This document shows positions 1-5,323 of a stretch of 5,440 bases of DNA, piece after piece. How positions within the stretch are numbered: position 1 is the first letter of the stretch; every line of letters begins with the position of its first letter. The translations under genes and the position numbers were made by a program. The stretch is from Clostridiaceae bacterium UBA4839 (lineage in GTDB: Bacteria > Bacillota > Clostridia > Clostridiales > Caloramatoraceae): the NCBI GenBank assembly GCA_002400085.1, contig DHEX01000107.1, positions 2,518 through 7,957 of the forward strand, written 5' to 3'. The notes under the pieces were generated by a model, which saw nothing but the letters and a program-made list of their open reading frames with translations, had not been told where the DNA came from and made no database searches.

Positions 1-399
1 GTTGATTCGGACAAGCTTAGGGTTATATTTTTAAATCTTATTTCAAATGCAATTAAATATTGCCCAACTGGAGGGGATGTACACATAAACCTTAATATGG
101 GGAAGTACCTCGATATTAAGATATTAAATAATGGTCCTGGGTTTCTCCCTGAGGATATAAATAAAGTTTTTGATAAGTTCTACAAATCAAAGGACAAAAG
201 GCTTGAATCCACAGAAGGATTAGGACTGGGGCTCTTTATTTCAAGAAAATATGCAGAAGCTATGGGCGGAAAAATTGAAATACTAAATTTAAATAATATG
301 GCAGGATATAGGCTAAAAATTCCTGTGGAAAAATCCAATATTTCAAAGCCATCAGTTAAGCTTTACAGTGCTTCAGGATTTTTCTCAGATATAAATTAA
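1..399 (+). CDS. Sensor histidine kinase, C-terminal ATPase part (5' end outside window)
   Basis: The frame is open from the first base, so this is the last 132 residues of a longer protein; an internal ATG at 97 is not a credible start because conserved sequence precedes it. The fragment is a HATPase_c (GHKL) catalytic domain. An N-box is visible (NLISNAIKY, fragment residues 12-20), then a G1 box (NNGPGF, 43-48), an F-box-like VFDKFYKSKD (56-65) and a G2 box (GLGLGLFISRKYA, 73-85). These bind ATP for autophosphorylation of a His that lies upstream, out of view. The first G1 position is Asn rather than the classical Asp; NxGxG variants are common in this family, so activity is not excluded. 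The domain ends near residue 110 and is followed by about 22 extra residues of unknown role. Sensor domain, partner regulator and stimulus cannot be determined. It converges on the ferredoxin gene and shares a terminator with it. Confidence 0.93.
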   Translation, partial: VDSDKLRVIFLNLISNAIKYCPTGGDVHINLNMGKYLDIKILNNGPGFLPEDINKVFDKFYKSKDKRLESTEGLGLGLFISRKYAEAMGGKIEILNLNNMAGYRLKIPVEKSNISKPSVKLYSASGFFSDIN

Positions 400-448
400 A
401 GGAGTTGCTGCAAAATAATTTTCATGTTTTGCAGCAGCTCCTTTAATT
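394..448. terminator. Bidirectional intrinsic terminator between convergent genes
   Basis: The arms 394-415 and 427-448 pair over 22 positions with a single G-U wobble and an 11-nt loop (416-426). The core is GGAGTTGCTGC against GCAGCAGCTCC, flanked by A/T pairs that give a T-rich tail in either direction. The kinase stop (397-399) lies in the left arm and most of the ferredoxin stop (447-449) lies in the right arm. The symmetry suits termination of both converging transcripts. Confidence 0.88.
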
Positions 449-635
449 ATTTAACGCTTATAGCACTTACAGGGCAGTTTTCTTCTGCCTCCTTTGCTGT
501 ATCCTCATATTCTGACTTTAGCGGATCTTGAATAACATGAGCCTTGCCGTCATCTCCCATTTCAAATACTTCGGGTTCAATAGATGAGCAAAGTCCGCAG
601 CCTATGCATGTATCTTGATTTACTTCAGCTTTCAT
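447..635 (-). CDS. Ferredoxin, single [4Fe-4S] cluster, 62 aa
   Basis: This is a small acidic soluble electron carrier. The protein begins MKAEVNQDTCIGCGLC and has the CxxCxxC cluster motif at C10, C13 and C16, with the fourth ligand in a Cys-Pro pair at C54-P55. These are the four ligands of one [4Fe-4S] cluster. The second CxxCxxC set of 2[4Fe-4S] clostridial ferredoxins is absent, and the length of about 60 residues fits the monocluster family found in clostridia and Thermotoga. The start is supported by AAGGGGTGAT at 639-648, three bases before the ATG. It lies 126 nt downstream of the Mrp-like gene on the same strand. Its redox partners cannot be inferred. Its involvement in Fe-S assembly with the neighbour is only suggested by position. 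Confidence 0.95.
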   Translation of the reverse strand: MKAEVNQDTCIGCGLCSSIEPEVFEMGDDGKAHVIQDPLKSEYEDTAKEAEENCPVSAISVK

Positions 636-718
636 TTTATCACCCCTTATTTTTTATATTAAAAATGAAAAGTTCCTTATTTAAATTAGACGAATTTCAT
701 AGGTCGTTTTACTGCACA

Positions 719-755
719 ATTATATTTTATCCATGAAAGTTTTTTTTAAACATGG
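719..755 (-). promoter_or_regulatory. Possible ferredoxin promoter with CCATG/CATGG inverted repeat
   Basis: On the minus strand there is a perfect TATAAT (719-724) about 84 nt before the ferredoxin ATG. No good -35 box stands at 16-18 nt: the sequence there is an A-run. The expected -35 region is straddled by the perfect inverted repeat CCATG (731-735) and CATGG (751-755), separated by 15 AT-rich bases, which could be an operator. The same repeat lies just after the Mrp-like stop codon, but it is too weak and lacks a T-tract for a standard terminator. The assignment is tentative. Confidence 0.3.
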
Positions 756-761
756 AAAGCT

Positions 762-1589
762 CTACTTAATCTTCTCAAGTACATTGTCTGTAATTTTTTT
801 AAATCTATCATTTATCTTTACATAAAGTTCAATTTTTCCTTCTTCTGAAAGCTCTGCCATCTCCGTATCAAGTGGAAGCTCTCCTAAAAGATCTGCTCCT
901 ACTTTTTCTGCTGCCTTTTCTGCAGAACTTTCACCAAATATATAGGTTTTTTCACCGCAATTTTTACATTCAATGTAGCTCATATTTTCGATGACTCCAA
1001 TAACCTTTTTGTTCATCTTTTCAGTCATGTTGACAGCCTTTGCTACAATCATTGAAACCATGTTTTGAGGTGTTGAAACCATAACAACTCCTGTAACAGG
1101 CATTACCTGCATTACAGTTAAAGGAACATCTCCTGTTCCAGGAGGCATATCAACAAATAAATAATCTAAGTCCCCCCAAATTACATCTGTCCAAAACTGT
1201 TTTACAGCCCCTGCAATAAGCGGTCCTCTCCATATAACTGCCTGCTCCTCATATTCTGTGAGAAAGTTCATAGACATAACCTTTATGCCTGTTGCAGTAG
1301 TAAGAGGTATAATCCCCTCTTCATTAGCATAAGCATTTTCCCCGTTTAACCCAAAAATCCTTGGGATACTTGGTCCTGTAATATCTGCATCAAGGATACC
1401 AACGCTAAAGCCCCTTGCTTTAACCTCTGAAGCTAAAGCTCCTGTTATACTTGATTTTCCAACTCCGCCCTTACCGCTCATTACAGCAATTATATTTTTT
1501 ACATTACTTTTAGGATTATTTTCTATCATACAGCTTTCCTTATCAGAGGAGCACTTCCCCTTTGATGGACAGCTATCACAATTTGCCAT
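762..1589 (-). CDS. Mrp/Nbp35-family P-loop ATPase, Fe-S cluster carrier, 275 aa
   Basis: A cytosolic ATPase of the Mrp/ApbC/Nbp35 family, whose members bind a [4Fe-4S] cluster at a dimer interface and hand it to apo-proteins. The deviant Walker A GKGGVGKS (residues 39-46) has the signature Lys (K40). It is followed by the switch segment DADITGPSIPR (67-77), Walker B DMPPGTGD (147-154) and the family hallmark ENMSYIECKNCGEK (201-214), whose C208 and C211 are the expected bridging cluster ligands. An N-terminal extension carries four more cysteines, C4, C7, C13 and C20. C-x2-C-x5-C matches the core of the Nbp35 N-terminal cluster motif, although the upstream first Cys of canonical Nbp35 is absent. 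The length is normal for the family. The ATG is preceded by GGAG (1598-1601), eight bases upstream. A MinD/ParA assignment is excluded by the CxxC motif. Context with a downstream ferredoxin fits Fe-S metabolism. Confidence 0.94.
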   Translation of the reverse strand: MANCDSCPSKGKCSSDKESCMIENNPKSNVKNIIAVMSGKGGVGKSSITGALASEVKARGFSVGILDADITGPSIPRIFGLNGENAYANEEGIIPLTTATGIKVMSMNFLTEYEEQAVIWRGPLIAGAVKQFWTDVIWGDLDYLFVDMPPGTGDVPLTVMQVMPVTGVVMVSTPQNMVSMIVAKAVNMTEKMNKKVIGVIENMSYIECKNCGEKTYIFGESSAEKAAEKVGADLLGELPLDTEMAELSEEGKIELYVKINDRFKKITDNVLEKIK

Positions 1590-1618
1590 ATTATCATCTC
1601 CAAACTATCTTAATTTAT

Positions 1619-1648
1619 ATTATATTATATCAGATAATTGCACATCAA
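1619..1648 (-). promoter_or_regulatory. Sigma-A-type promoter of the Mrp-like gene
   Basis: On the minus strand there is TTGATG (1643-1648), an 18-nt spacer and TATAAT (1619-1624). The -10 sits in a short repeated array: a second TATAAT overlaps it at 1624-1629 (spacing 13, too short for this -35) and TATAAA follows at 1614-1619. Transcription would begin near 1612, giving a leader of about 20 nt with the GGAG site in it. It lies just past the terminator of the preceding gene, as expected for an independent unit. Confidence 0.6.
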
Positions 1649-1660
1649 CATACATCACCT

Positions 1661-1702
1661 AAAATAATAAAAAAGATCCCCCAATAATATCAGGAAACCT
1701 TT
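1661..1702 (-). terminator. Intrinsic terminator of the coiled-coil gene
   Basis: On the minus strand AAAGGTTTCC (1693-1702) pairs with GGGGATCTTT (1672-1681) over ten positions, three of them G-U wobbles, around an 11-nt loop (1682-1692). It is followed by a T-rich run (1661-1674, read TTTTTTATTATTTT). It begins 15 nt after the coiled-coil stop and separates that gene from the Mrp-like promoter. Confidence 0.7.
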
Positions 1703-1717
1703 ATTTATATTAGACAA

Positions 1718-2044
1718 TTATTTTACTGCTTTGAGTTTAGCTATATCGTTCCAATTCTTAGATGTAATCACTTCCACAGTACTCATTGTTTCTTTTATAT
1801 CCTCAACATCACTTGAAATATTATTAAGTTTATCTTTTGTCTTAGTTTTGAATTCTGTTAGATCTGCAGTTTGGTCATTGACTGCATCCAATTTCTTCTC
1901 TATTCTATCAAGTCTTTGATTTGTGTTTTTTTGACCGTCTTTTAAATCTTTAATATCAGATTGTAAATCTTTAATATCAGATTGTATCGGATTTAATTTT
2001 GTGTCAAGTAATTCGCTTATTGCCTGTAAATCCTCTTTATTCAT
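1718..2044 (-). CDS. Small coiled-coil protein of unknown function, 108 aa
   Basis: I do not recognise a characterised family. The protein is highly charged, lysine- and aspartate-rich and cysteine-free, with no membrane segment or signal peptide. From about residue 5 to 90 it reads as heptad-patterned helix, for example IQSDIKDLQSDIKDL (20-34), then QRLDRIEKKLDAV and KDKLNNISSDVEDIKETM. A short non-heptad tail (TSKNWNDIAKLKAVK) ends it. Two adjacent QSDIKDL heptads (21-27 and 28-34) are encoded by a perfect 21-nt tandem repeat. The start is well supported by AGGAGG at 2053-2058, eight bases before the ATG; another ATG at 2049-2051 is out of frame. It begins 59 nt after the exporter permease, without an intervening hairpin, so read-through from the operon is possible, but a local promoter also fits. 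A homo-oligomeric or scaffolding role is a guess from the coiled coil alone. Confidence 0.85.
   Translation of the reverse strand: MNKEDLQAISELLDTKLNPIQSDIKDLQSDIKDLKDGQKNTNQRLDRIEKKLDAVNDQTADLTEFKTKTKDKLNNISSDVEDIKETMSTVEVITSKNWNDIAKLKAVK
1944..1985. repeat. Perfect 21-nt tandem duplication (2 copies) inside the coiled-coil gene
   Basis: Copies 1944-1964 and 1965-1985 are identical over all 21 bases, and the match runs one further base on each side. The unit is exactly seven codons, so one coiled-coil heptad (QSDIKDL) is duplicated in frame without disturbing the heptad register. The lack of synonymous differences suggests a recent event or active slippage. Confidence 0.95.
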
Positions 2045-2065
2045 ATGGCATCCCTCCTGAAAATT

Positions 2066-2094
2066 ATTATATATTATAAAGTCAATTACTTCAA
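2066..2094 (-). promoter_or_regulatory. Candidate promoter of the coiled-coil gene
   Basis: On the minus strand TTGAAG (2089-2094) and TATAAT (2066-2071) stand 17 nt apart, the optimal spacing. The predicted start near 2059 would fall almost on the ribosome binding site (2053-2058), giving a very short leader of about 15 nt. AT-rich sequence makes chance matches likely, so confidence is moderate. Confidence 0.42.
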
Positions 2095-2103
2095 TAGAAT
2101 ATA

Positions 2104-3312
2104 TTATTCATATCTTAAAGCTTCAATAGGATCAAGCTTTGATGCCTTGTTTGCAGGATATATCCCAAAGAATATCCCAACTCCAGAAGAAAAGGCAAAA
2201 GCTATAAGTATAGTAGTAATTGAAACAGATGGCGTTACTTTAAGTATTGAACCAATGCCATAAGCTGCAAATACCCCAAGAAGCATTCCAATTACTCCTC
2301 CAATTAAGGATATAATAACAGACTCTATTAAAAACTGAATTAAAATATCCTTTCTTGTAGCACCAATGGCCTTCCTTATCCCTATTTCTCTTGTTCTTTC
2401 AGTAACAGATACAAGCATAATATTCATAACTCCAATACCCCCGACCAAAAGAGAAATGCCTGCAATAGCTCCAATTATTGCTGTAAATATATTTAAAATG
2501 TTGTTTACCTGTTCAAGCTGCTTCATTATGTTTTCTGCTTTATATTTATCCTTATTATGATGGGTTGTTTCAAGAAGCCTTACTATATTTGAAGAAGCTG
2601 CTTCTAAGTTTTTATTGGAATTAATTGAAACTTCTATCTGCCCTATATTAAAGTTATTGGAGAAAAGCTTTTCAGTAAAGGTTATAGGGCAGTAAATATA
2701 AATAGGCATATTTTCTGCAAAAGAAGCTGCATAAGGTTCACTTTCATTTTTAAATACACCAATTATTGTTGCATTTACTGTGCTTGAGTTGTTTCCAACT
2801 TTAACAGTTTTTCCTGTACAGTCCTCATAGCCAAAAAGCTTTTTTGCACTTAAATTATCTATTAAAATTACATTGTTTCCAAGAAGCACATCCTTATTAT
2901 TTATAAACCTGCCATAAAGTATATCAAGAGTTGTAACAGAAGTATAATCATTGTTTGTTCCTACTATAACTGCCGTCTTTGTATATTTCCCCGTTTTAAT
3001 TTGACCTGTTGTTTGAAATATAGGAGCAGCATTTTTTACATCGCTTATTCTCTCACTGATATTTTTTACATCCTTCATAGTAAAATAATCATCTTTATTT
3101 AAATTAGTATTAGTGTCAACTTTAACATTAAGAAGGTTTACCCCTATTTTTTCAAATTCTCCTGTTATAGCACTTTGGCCGCCTTTGCCAAGGGATACAA
3201 TAGTTATAACAGAAGAAATGCCAATTATAATGCCAAGCATGGTTAAAAAGGAGCGCATTTTATTTGACATTATACTTCCTATAGCTACTTTAAAACTTTC
3301 TAAAAAATTCAT
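2104..3312 (-). CDS. MacB/FtsX-type ABC transporter permease, 402 aa
   Basis: The membrane subunit of a MacB-family mechanotransmission-type ABC exporter. An N-terminal amphipathic stretch (SFKVAIGSIMSNKMRS) leads into TM1 (about 20-42). A large extracytoplasmic MacB-PCD-like domain follows (about 45-270). Three C-terminal helices form the FtsX domain (about 274-302, 325-353 and 365-386). The conserved cytoplasmic coupling segment VTERTREIGIRKAIGATRKD (303-322) and the family C-terminus YPANKASKLDPIEALRYE (385-402) are intact. Unlike Gram-negative MacB there is no fused ATPase; that function is supplied by the gene immediately upstream. The length is typical of Gram-positive members. The start follows a strong ribosome site (3316-3325) that overlaps the ATPase stop codon, and the gap between the two genes is 11 nt. 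The substrate (peptide, antibiotic, lipid or other) cannot be told; a LolC/E-like role is unlikely in a cell without an outer membrane. Confidence 0.95.
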   Translation of the reverse strand: MNFLESFKVAIGSIMSNKMRSFLTMLGIIIGISSVITIVSLGKGGQSAITGEFEKIGVNLLNVKVDTNTNLNKDDYFTMKDVKNISERISDVKNAAPIFQTTGQIKTGKYTKTAVIVGTNNDYTSVTTLDILYGRFINNKDVLLGNNVILIDNLSAKKLFGYEDCTGKTVKVGNNSSTVNATIIGVFKNESEPYAASFAENMPIYIYCPITFTEKLFSNNFNIGQIEVSINSNKNLEAASSNIVRLLETTHHNKDKYKAENIMKQLEQVNNILNIFTAIIGAIAGISLLVGGIGVMNIMLVSVTERTREIGIRKAIGATRKDILIQFLIESVIISLIGGVIGMLLGVFAAYGIGSILKVTPSVSITTILIAFAFSSGVGIFFGIYPANKASKLDPIEALRYE

Positions 3313-3315
3313 ACA

Positions 3316-3325
3316 ATCACCGCCT
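3316..3325 (-). promoter_or_regulatory. Ribosome binding site of the permease, overlapping the ATPase stop
   Basis: Read on the minus strand it is AGGCGGTGAT, one mismatch from the full anti-16S complement AGGAGGTGAT. Its first two bases are the last two of the ATPase TAG stop (3324-3326). Ribosomes finishing the ATPase would be delivered directly onto this site, which implies translational coupling and fixes the permease start at 3312. Confidence 0.8.
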
Positions 3326-4016
3326 AAAATACAACTCTGTTTTTTACAGGGCTATCTTCAATAATTTTACCATCTTTTATTCTTACTATCCTTTTAGTGT
3401 AAGATGCAATATCACTTTCATGGGTTACCATTATTATAGTAGCTCCTTCATCATTTAAACCTTGAAAAATTCTCATTATGTCAATACTTGCAGCTGAATC
3501 GAGATTTCCTGTAGGTTCATCTGCCATTATAATTGAAGGATTTGTAACAATGGCCCTTGCAATGGCTACCCTTTGCTTTTGGCCCCCGGAAAGCTCTATG
3601 GGCTTATGCGCCATCCATCTCTCAAGACCTACTTTTTTAAGAGCTTCTATGGATCTTTTCCTTCTATCTGCTGCAGAAGCTCCTGCATAAATAAGAGGAA
3701 GCTCGACGTTTTCAACTGCTGAAAGCTTTGGAAGAAGATTAAATGCCTGAAATACAAAACCTATTTCCTTATTTCTTATTACTGCAAGCTCATTGTCATT
3801 TAAACTCGAGACATCTTTCCCATTTAAAATATATTTTCCTGATGTAAGCCTGTCAAGGCATCCAAGTATATTCATAAGGGTGGATTTCCCTGAGCCTGAA
3901 GGTCCCATTATAGATGTATACTCGCCCTTATCTACATTAAAATTTATCCCTTTTAAAGCTTCAAACTCTATACTTCCTGTTTTATATATCTTAACTAAAT
4001 CTTTAATTTCAATCAT
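3324..4016 (-). CDS. ABC transporter ATPase, MacB/LolD subfamily, 230 aa
   Basis: The nucleotide-binding subunit that powers the adjacent permease. All motifs of an active ABC ATPase are present in order: Walker A GPSGSGKST (38-46), Q-loop glutamine Q90 in VFQAFNLLP, signature LSGGQKQR (142-149), Walker B IIMADEP with catalytic E167, the D-loop NLD (171-173) and the switch histidine H199 in VTHE. The MacB/LolD features NILGCLDRLTSG (49-60) and EPTGNLDS are clear. The length is usual for a stand-alone subunit; the short C-terminal tail (DSPVKNRVVF) has no recognised domain. Its ATG follows the adaptor stop with no gap (TAAATG), and an AAGGATG-like ribosome site (4023-4031) lies inside the adaptor coding sequence, so the two genes are translationally coupled. 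Confidence 0.97.
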   Translation of the reverse strand: MIEIKDLVKIYKTGSIEFEALKGINFNVDKGEYTSIMGPSGSGKSTLMNILGCLDRLTSGKYILNGKDVSSLNDNELAVIRNKEIGFVFQAFNLLPKLSAVENVELPLIYAGASAADRRKRSIEALKKVGLERWMAHKPIELSGGQKQRVAIARAIVTNPSIIMADEPTGNLDSAASIDIMRIFQGLNDEGATIIMVTHESDIASYTKRIVRIKDGKIIEDSPVKNRVVF

Positions 4017-5186
4017 TTACTTCACATCCTTGATAGTAACTTTAACCCCATCTATTACATTCATCGAAGGATTTAATATTACGGTTTCATCTTTACTTAA
4101 CCCTTCTAGGACTTCATATTCTGTATCTGAAGAAAGGCCAGTTTTTATATTTGTAAGCTTTGCAATTCCATCTTTTACTGCATAAACCTTTTCATTGTTT
4201 TCCTTATCAGTTATAACTGCCTCAGCTGGGACTTTTAAAATTCCTTTTTTCCCCCCTGTTTTTATGTTGACATCTACATCAAATCCGCTTTTAATTGCTC
4301 CATCGTTTTCAGTAAGGTCTGCAGTAACTTTTATAACCGTATCCTGGCCTGTCTGGGATGTTACTTTTGAAGCTGATGGGCTTATAGAGGAAACTACTGC
4401 CTTATATTTTTTATTGTTATAATTTACAAAGGCTTCCTGACCTGCTTTAATTCTATTAATGTCATACTGGTTAACGTTCATGGCTATTTGAAGGTTTTTA
4501 ATATCTTCAACAACAACTGCAGGTACTTGAGGTTTAACATAATCCCCTGCTTTAATATTCATACCTGTTATAGTGCCATCAAAATCAGCTTTAATATATC
4601 TTTGCTGGTTTGATATACTTTGCTTGATGCTTTCTATATTAAGCTTTGCTATTTCAACTTGATTTTCTTGAATCTTTATTTGTTTATCTATATCTACTGA
4701 AGGAGCGCTTCCTCCCATAGATCCCTGCTGCATATTAGACCCCGGCTGCACACTAGATCCAGGTTGTACATTGGACCCTTGCTGCACATTTTGGGATTGA
4801 TCTTTCATATTTTTAGCATTAGCCTTTTGCTCTTTTAAGCTTTCAAGCTGAAGCTCTGCAATATTGAGCTGTTTTTCCGCAGTTTTAAGCTGCAAGGACA
4901 TATCTTGGGTTTCAAGTTCAGCTACTACATCCCCCTTTTTAACATTATCACCAATATTAAAGTTTGTTTTTAAAACTTTAACTGGGGATTGAATATAGTA
5001 TTCTTTTTTATTCTTTGATTCCACATTTCCTGTGGTTGAAAAGTAAACCGTAATATCTCCTTCAGAAACATTTCCTGTTTTTACTTCAACACCTTTTTTA
5101 GCACTTTTTACAAGTTTATAGAATATTCCTGTAAAAACAGCTGCTAAAATTATAATTATCAATATCCATTTATTTTTCTTTGACAT
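4017..5186 (-). CDS. HlyD/MacA-family membrane fusion (adaptor) protein, 389 aa
   Basis: The extracytoplasmic adaptor of the exporter. A basic start (MSKKNK) precedes a single membrane anchor (about 7-23); no lipobox Cys is seen. The order then follows MacA: a barrel-sandwich (lipoyl-like) half with NIGDNVKKGDVVAELETQD (77-95), helix one of the hairpin (about 96-126), a low-complexity tip (about 130-165), helix two (about 166-198), the second lipoyl half (YIKADFDGTITGMNIKAGDYV, split around residue 208), a beta-barrel domain (about 230-310) and a membrane-proximal domain (about 315-389). The tip carries four tandem hexapeptides of form [NS][VM]Q[QP]GS (133-156). In Gram-negative MacA this tip docks on TolC, which a Gram-positive cell lacks, so the tip is probably free to diverge. 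The start is fixed by AGGAGTGA (5193-5200). It is the first gene of the operon and abuts the ATPase. Confidence 0.93.
   Translation of the reverse strand: MSKKNKWILIIIILAAVFTGIFYKLVKSAKKGVEVKTGNVSEGDITVYFSTTGNVESKNKKEYYIQSPVKVLKTNFNIGDNVKKGDVVAELETQDMSLQLKTAEKQLNIAELQLESLKEQKANAKNMKDQSQNVQQGSNVQPGSSVQPGSNMQQGSMGGSAPSVDIDKQIKIQENQVEIAKLNIESIKQSISNQQRYIKADFDGTITGMNIKAGDYVKPQVPAVVVEDIKNLQIAMNVNQYDINRIKAGQEAFVNYNNKKYKAVVSSISPSASKVTSQTGQDTVIKVTADLTENDGAIKSGFDVDVNIKTGGKKGILKVPAEAVITDKENNEKVYAVKDGIAKLTNIKTGLSSDTEYEVLEGLSKDETVILNPSMNVIDGVKVTIKDVK
4719..4790. repeat. Four tandem 18-nt units coding hexapeptide repeats
   Basis: This 72-nt stretch inside the adaptor gene is four consecutive 18-nt units. 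In reading order they encode NVQQGS, NVQPGS, SVQPGS and NMQQGS. The DNA copies differ at several positions, many of them synonymous or Q/P exchanges, so the array is older than the perfect duplication in the coiled-coil gene. Multiples of six codons could be gained or lost without a frameshift. Confidence 0.9.
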
Positions 5187-5256
5187 TTGGTTTCACTCCT
5201 TCTAAGTATAAAGTATAATCTTTTTTCTTTTTTATATGAAAAATTAGATTTTATTT

Positions 5257-5287
5257 ATTATATCCCATTTTAACCTACATCGTACAA
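5257..5287 (-). promoter_or_regulatory. Candidate promoter of the exporter operon
   Basis: On the minus strand there is a perfect TATAAT (5257-5262), 71 nt before the adaptor ATG. The best upstream match, TTGTAC (5282-5287), is 19 nt away, which is long. Two TATACT sequences nearer the gene (5205-5210 and 5212-5217) are alternatives but lack a recognisable -35. The leader between 5201 and 5256 is A/T homopolymer-rich with no strong hairpin. Confidence 0.38.
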
Positions 5288-5323
5288 ATTTTAAATCTCC
5301 TTATGAAATTTAAAATTGAAAAT

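Noticed and set aside
97..399. A complete 100-residue + strand gene starting at the ATG at 97
   Set aside because: The frame is open back to base 1 and the N-box of the kinase domain lies upstream of that ATG, so this is the end of a truncated longer gene.
1..399. The kinase as regulator of the exporter operon, as in Bce-type modules
   Set aside because: The kinase is convergent, about 1.7 kb from the nearest exporter gene and separated by a terminator and three unrelated genes; the permease has the four-helix MacB layout, not the ten-helix BceB layout.
731..755. The CCATG/CATGG repeat as terminator of the Mrp-like gene
   Set aside because: The stem is only five pairs with a 15-nt loop and no T-tract follows on the minus strand; it is noted as a possible operator instead.
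2045..2263. A + strand open frame starting opposite the coiled-coil gene start and running into the permease 3' end
   Set aside because: It is antisense to the conserved permease C-terminus and its protein resembles no family I know.
3793..4185. A 130-codon open frame on the + strand across the adaptor/ATPase junction
   Set aside because: It is antisense to two well-supported genes with complete motifs, has no recognisable domain, and is explained by AT-rich codon use on the opposite strand.
5201..5217. A tandem AAGTATA pair in the leader of the adaptor gene as a regulatory repeat
   Set aside because: Two 7-nt copies in very AT-rich DNA are expected by chance, and no supporting structure is seen.
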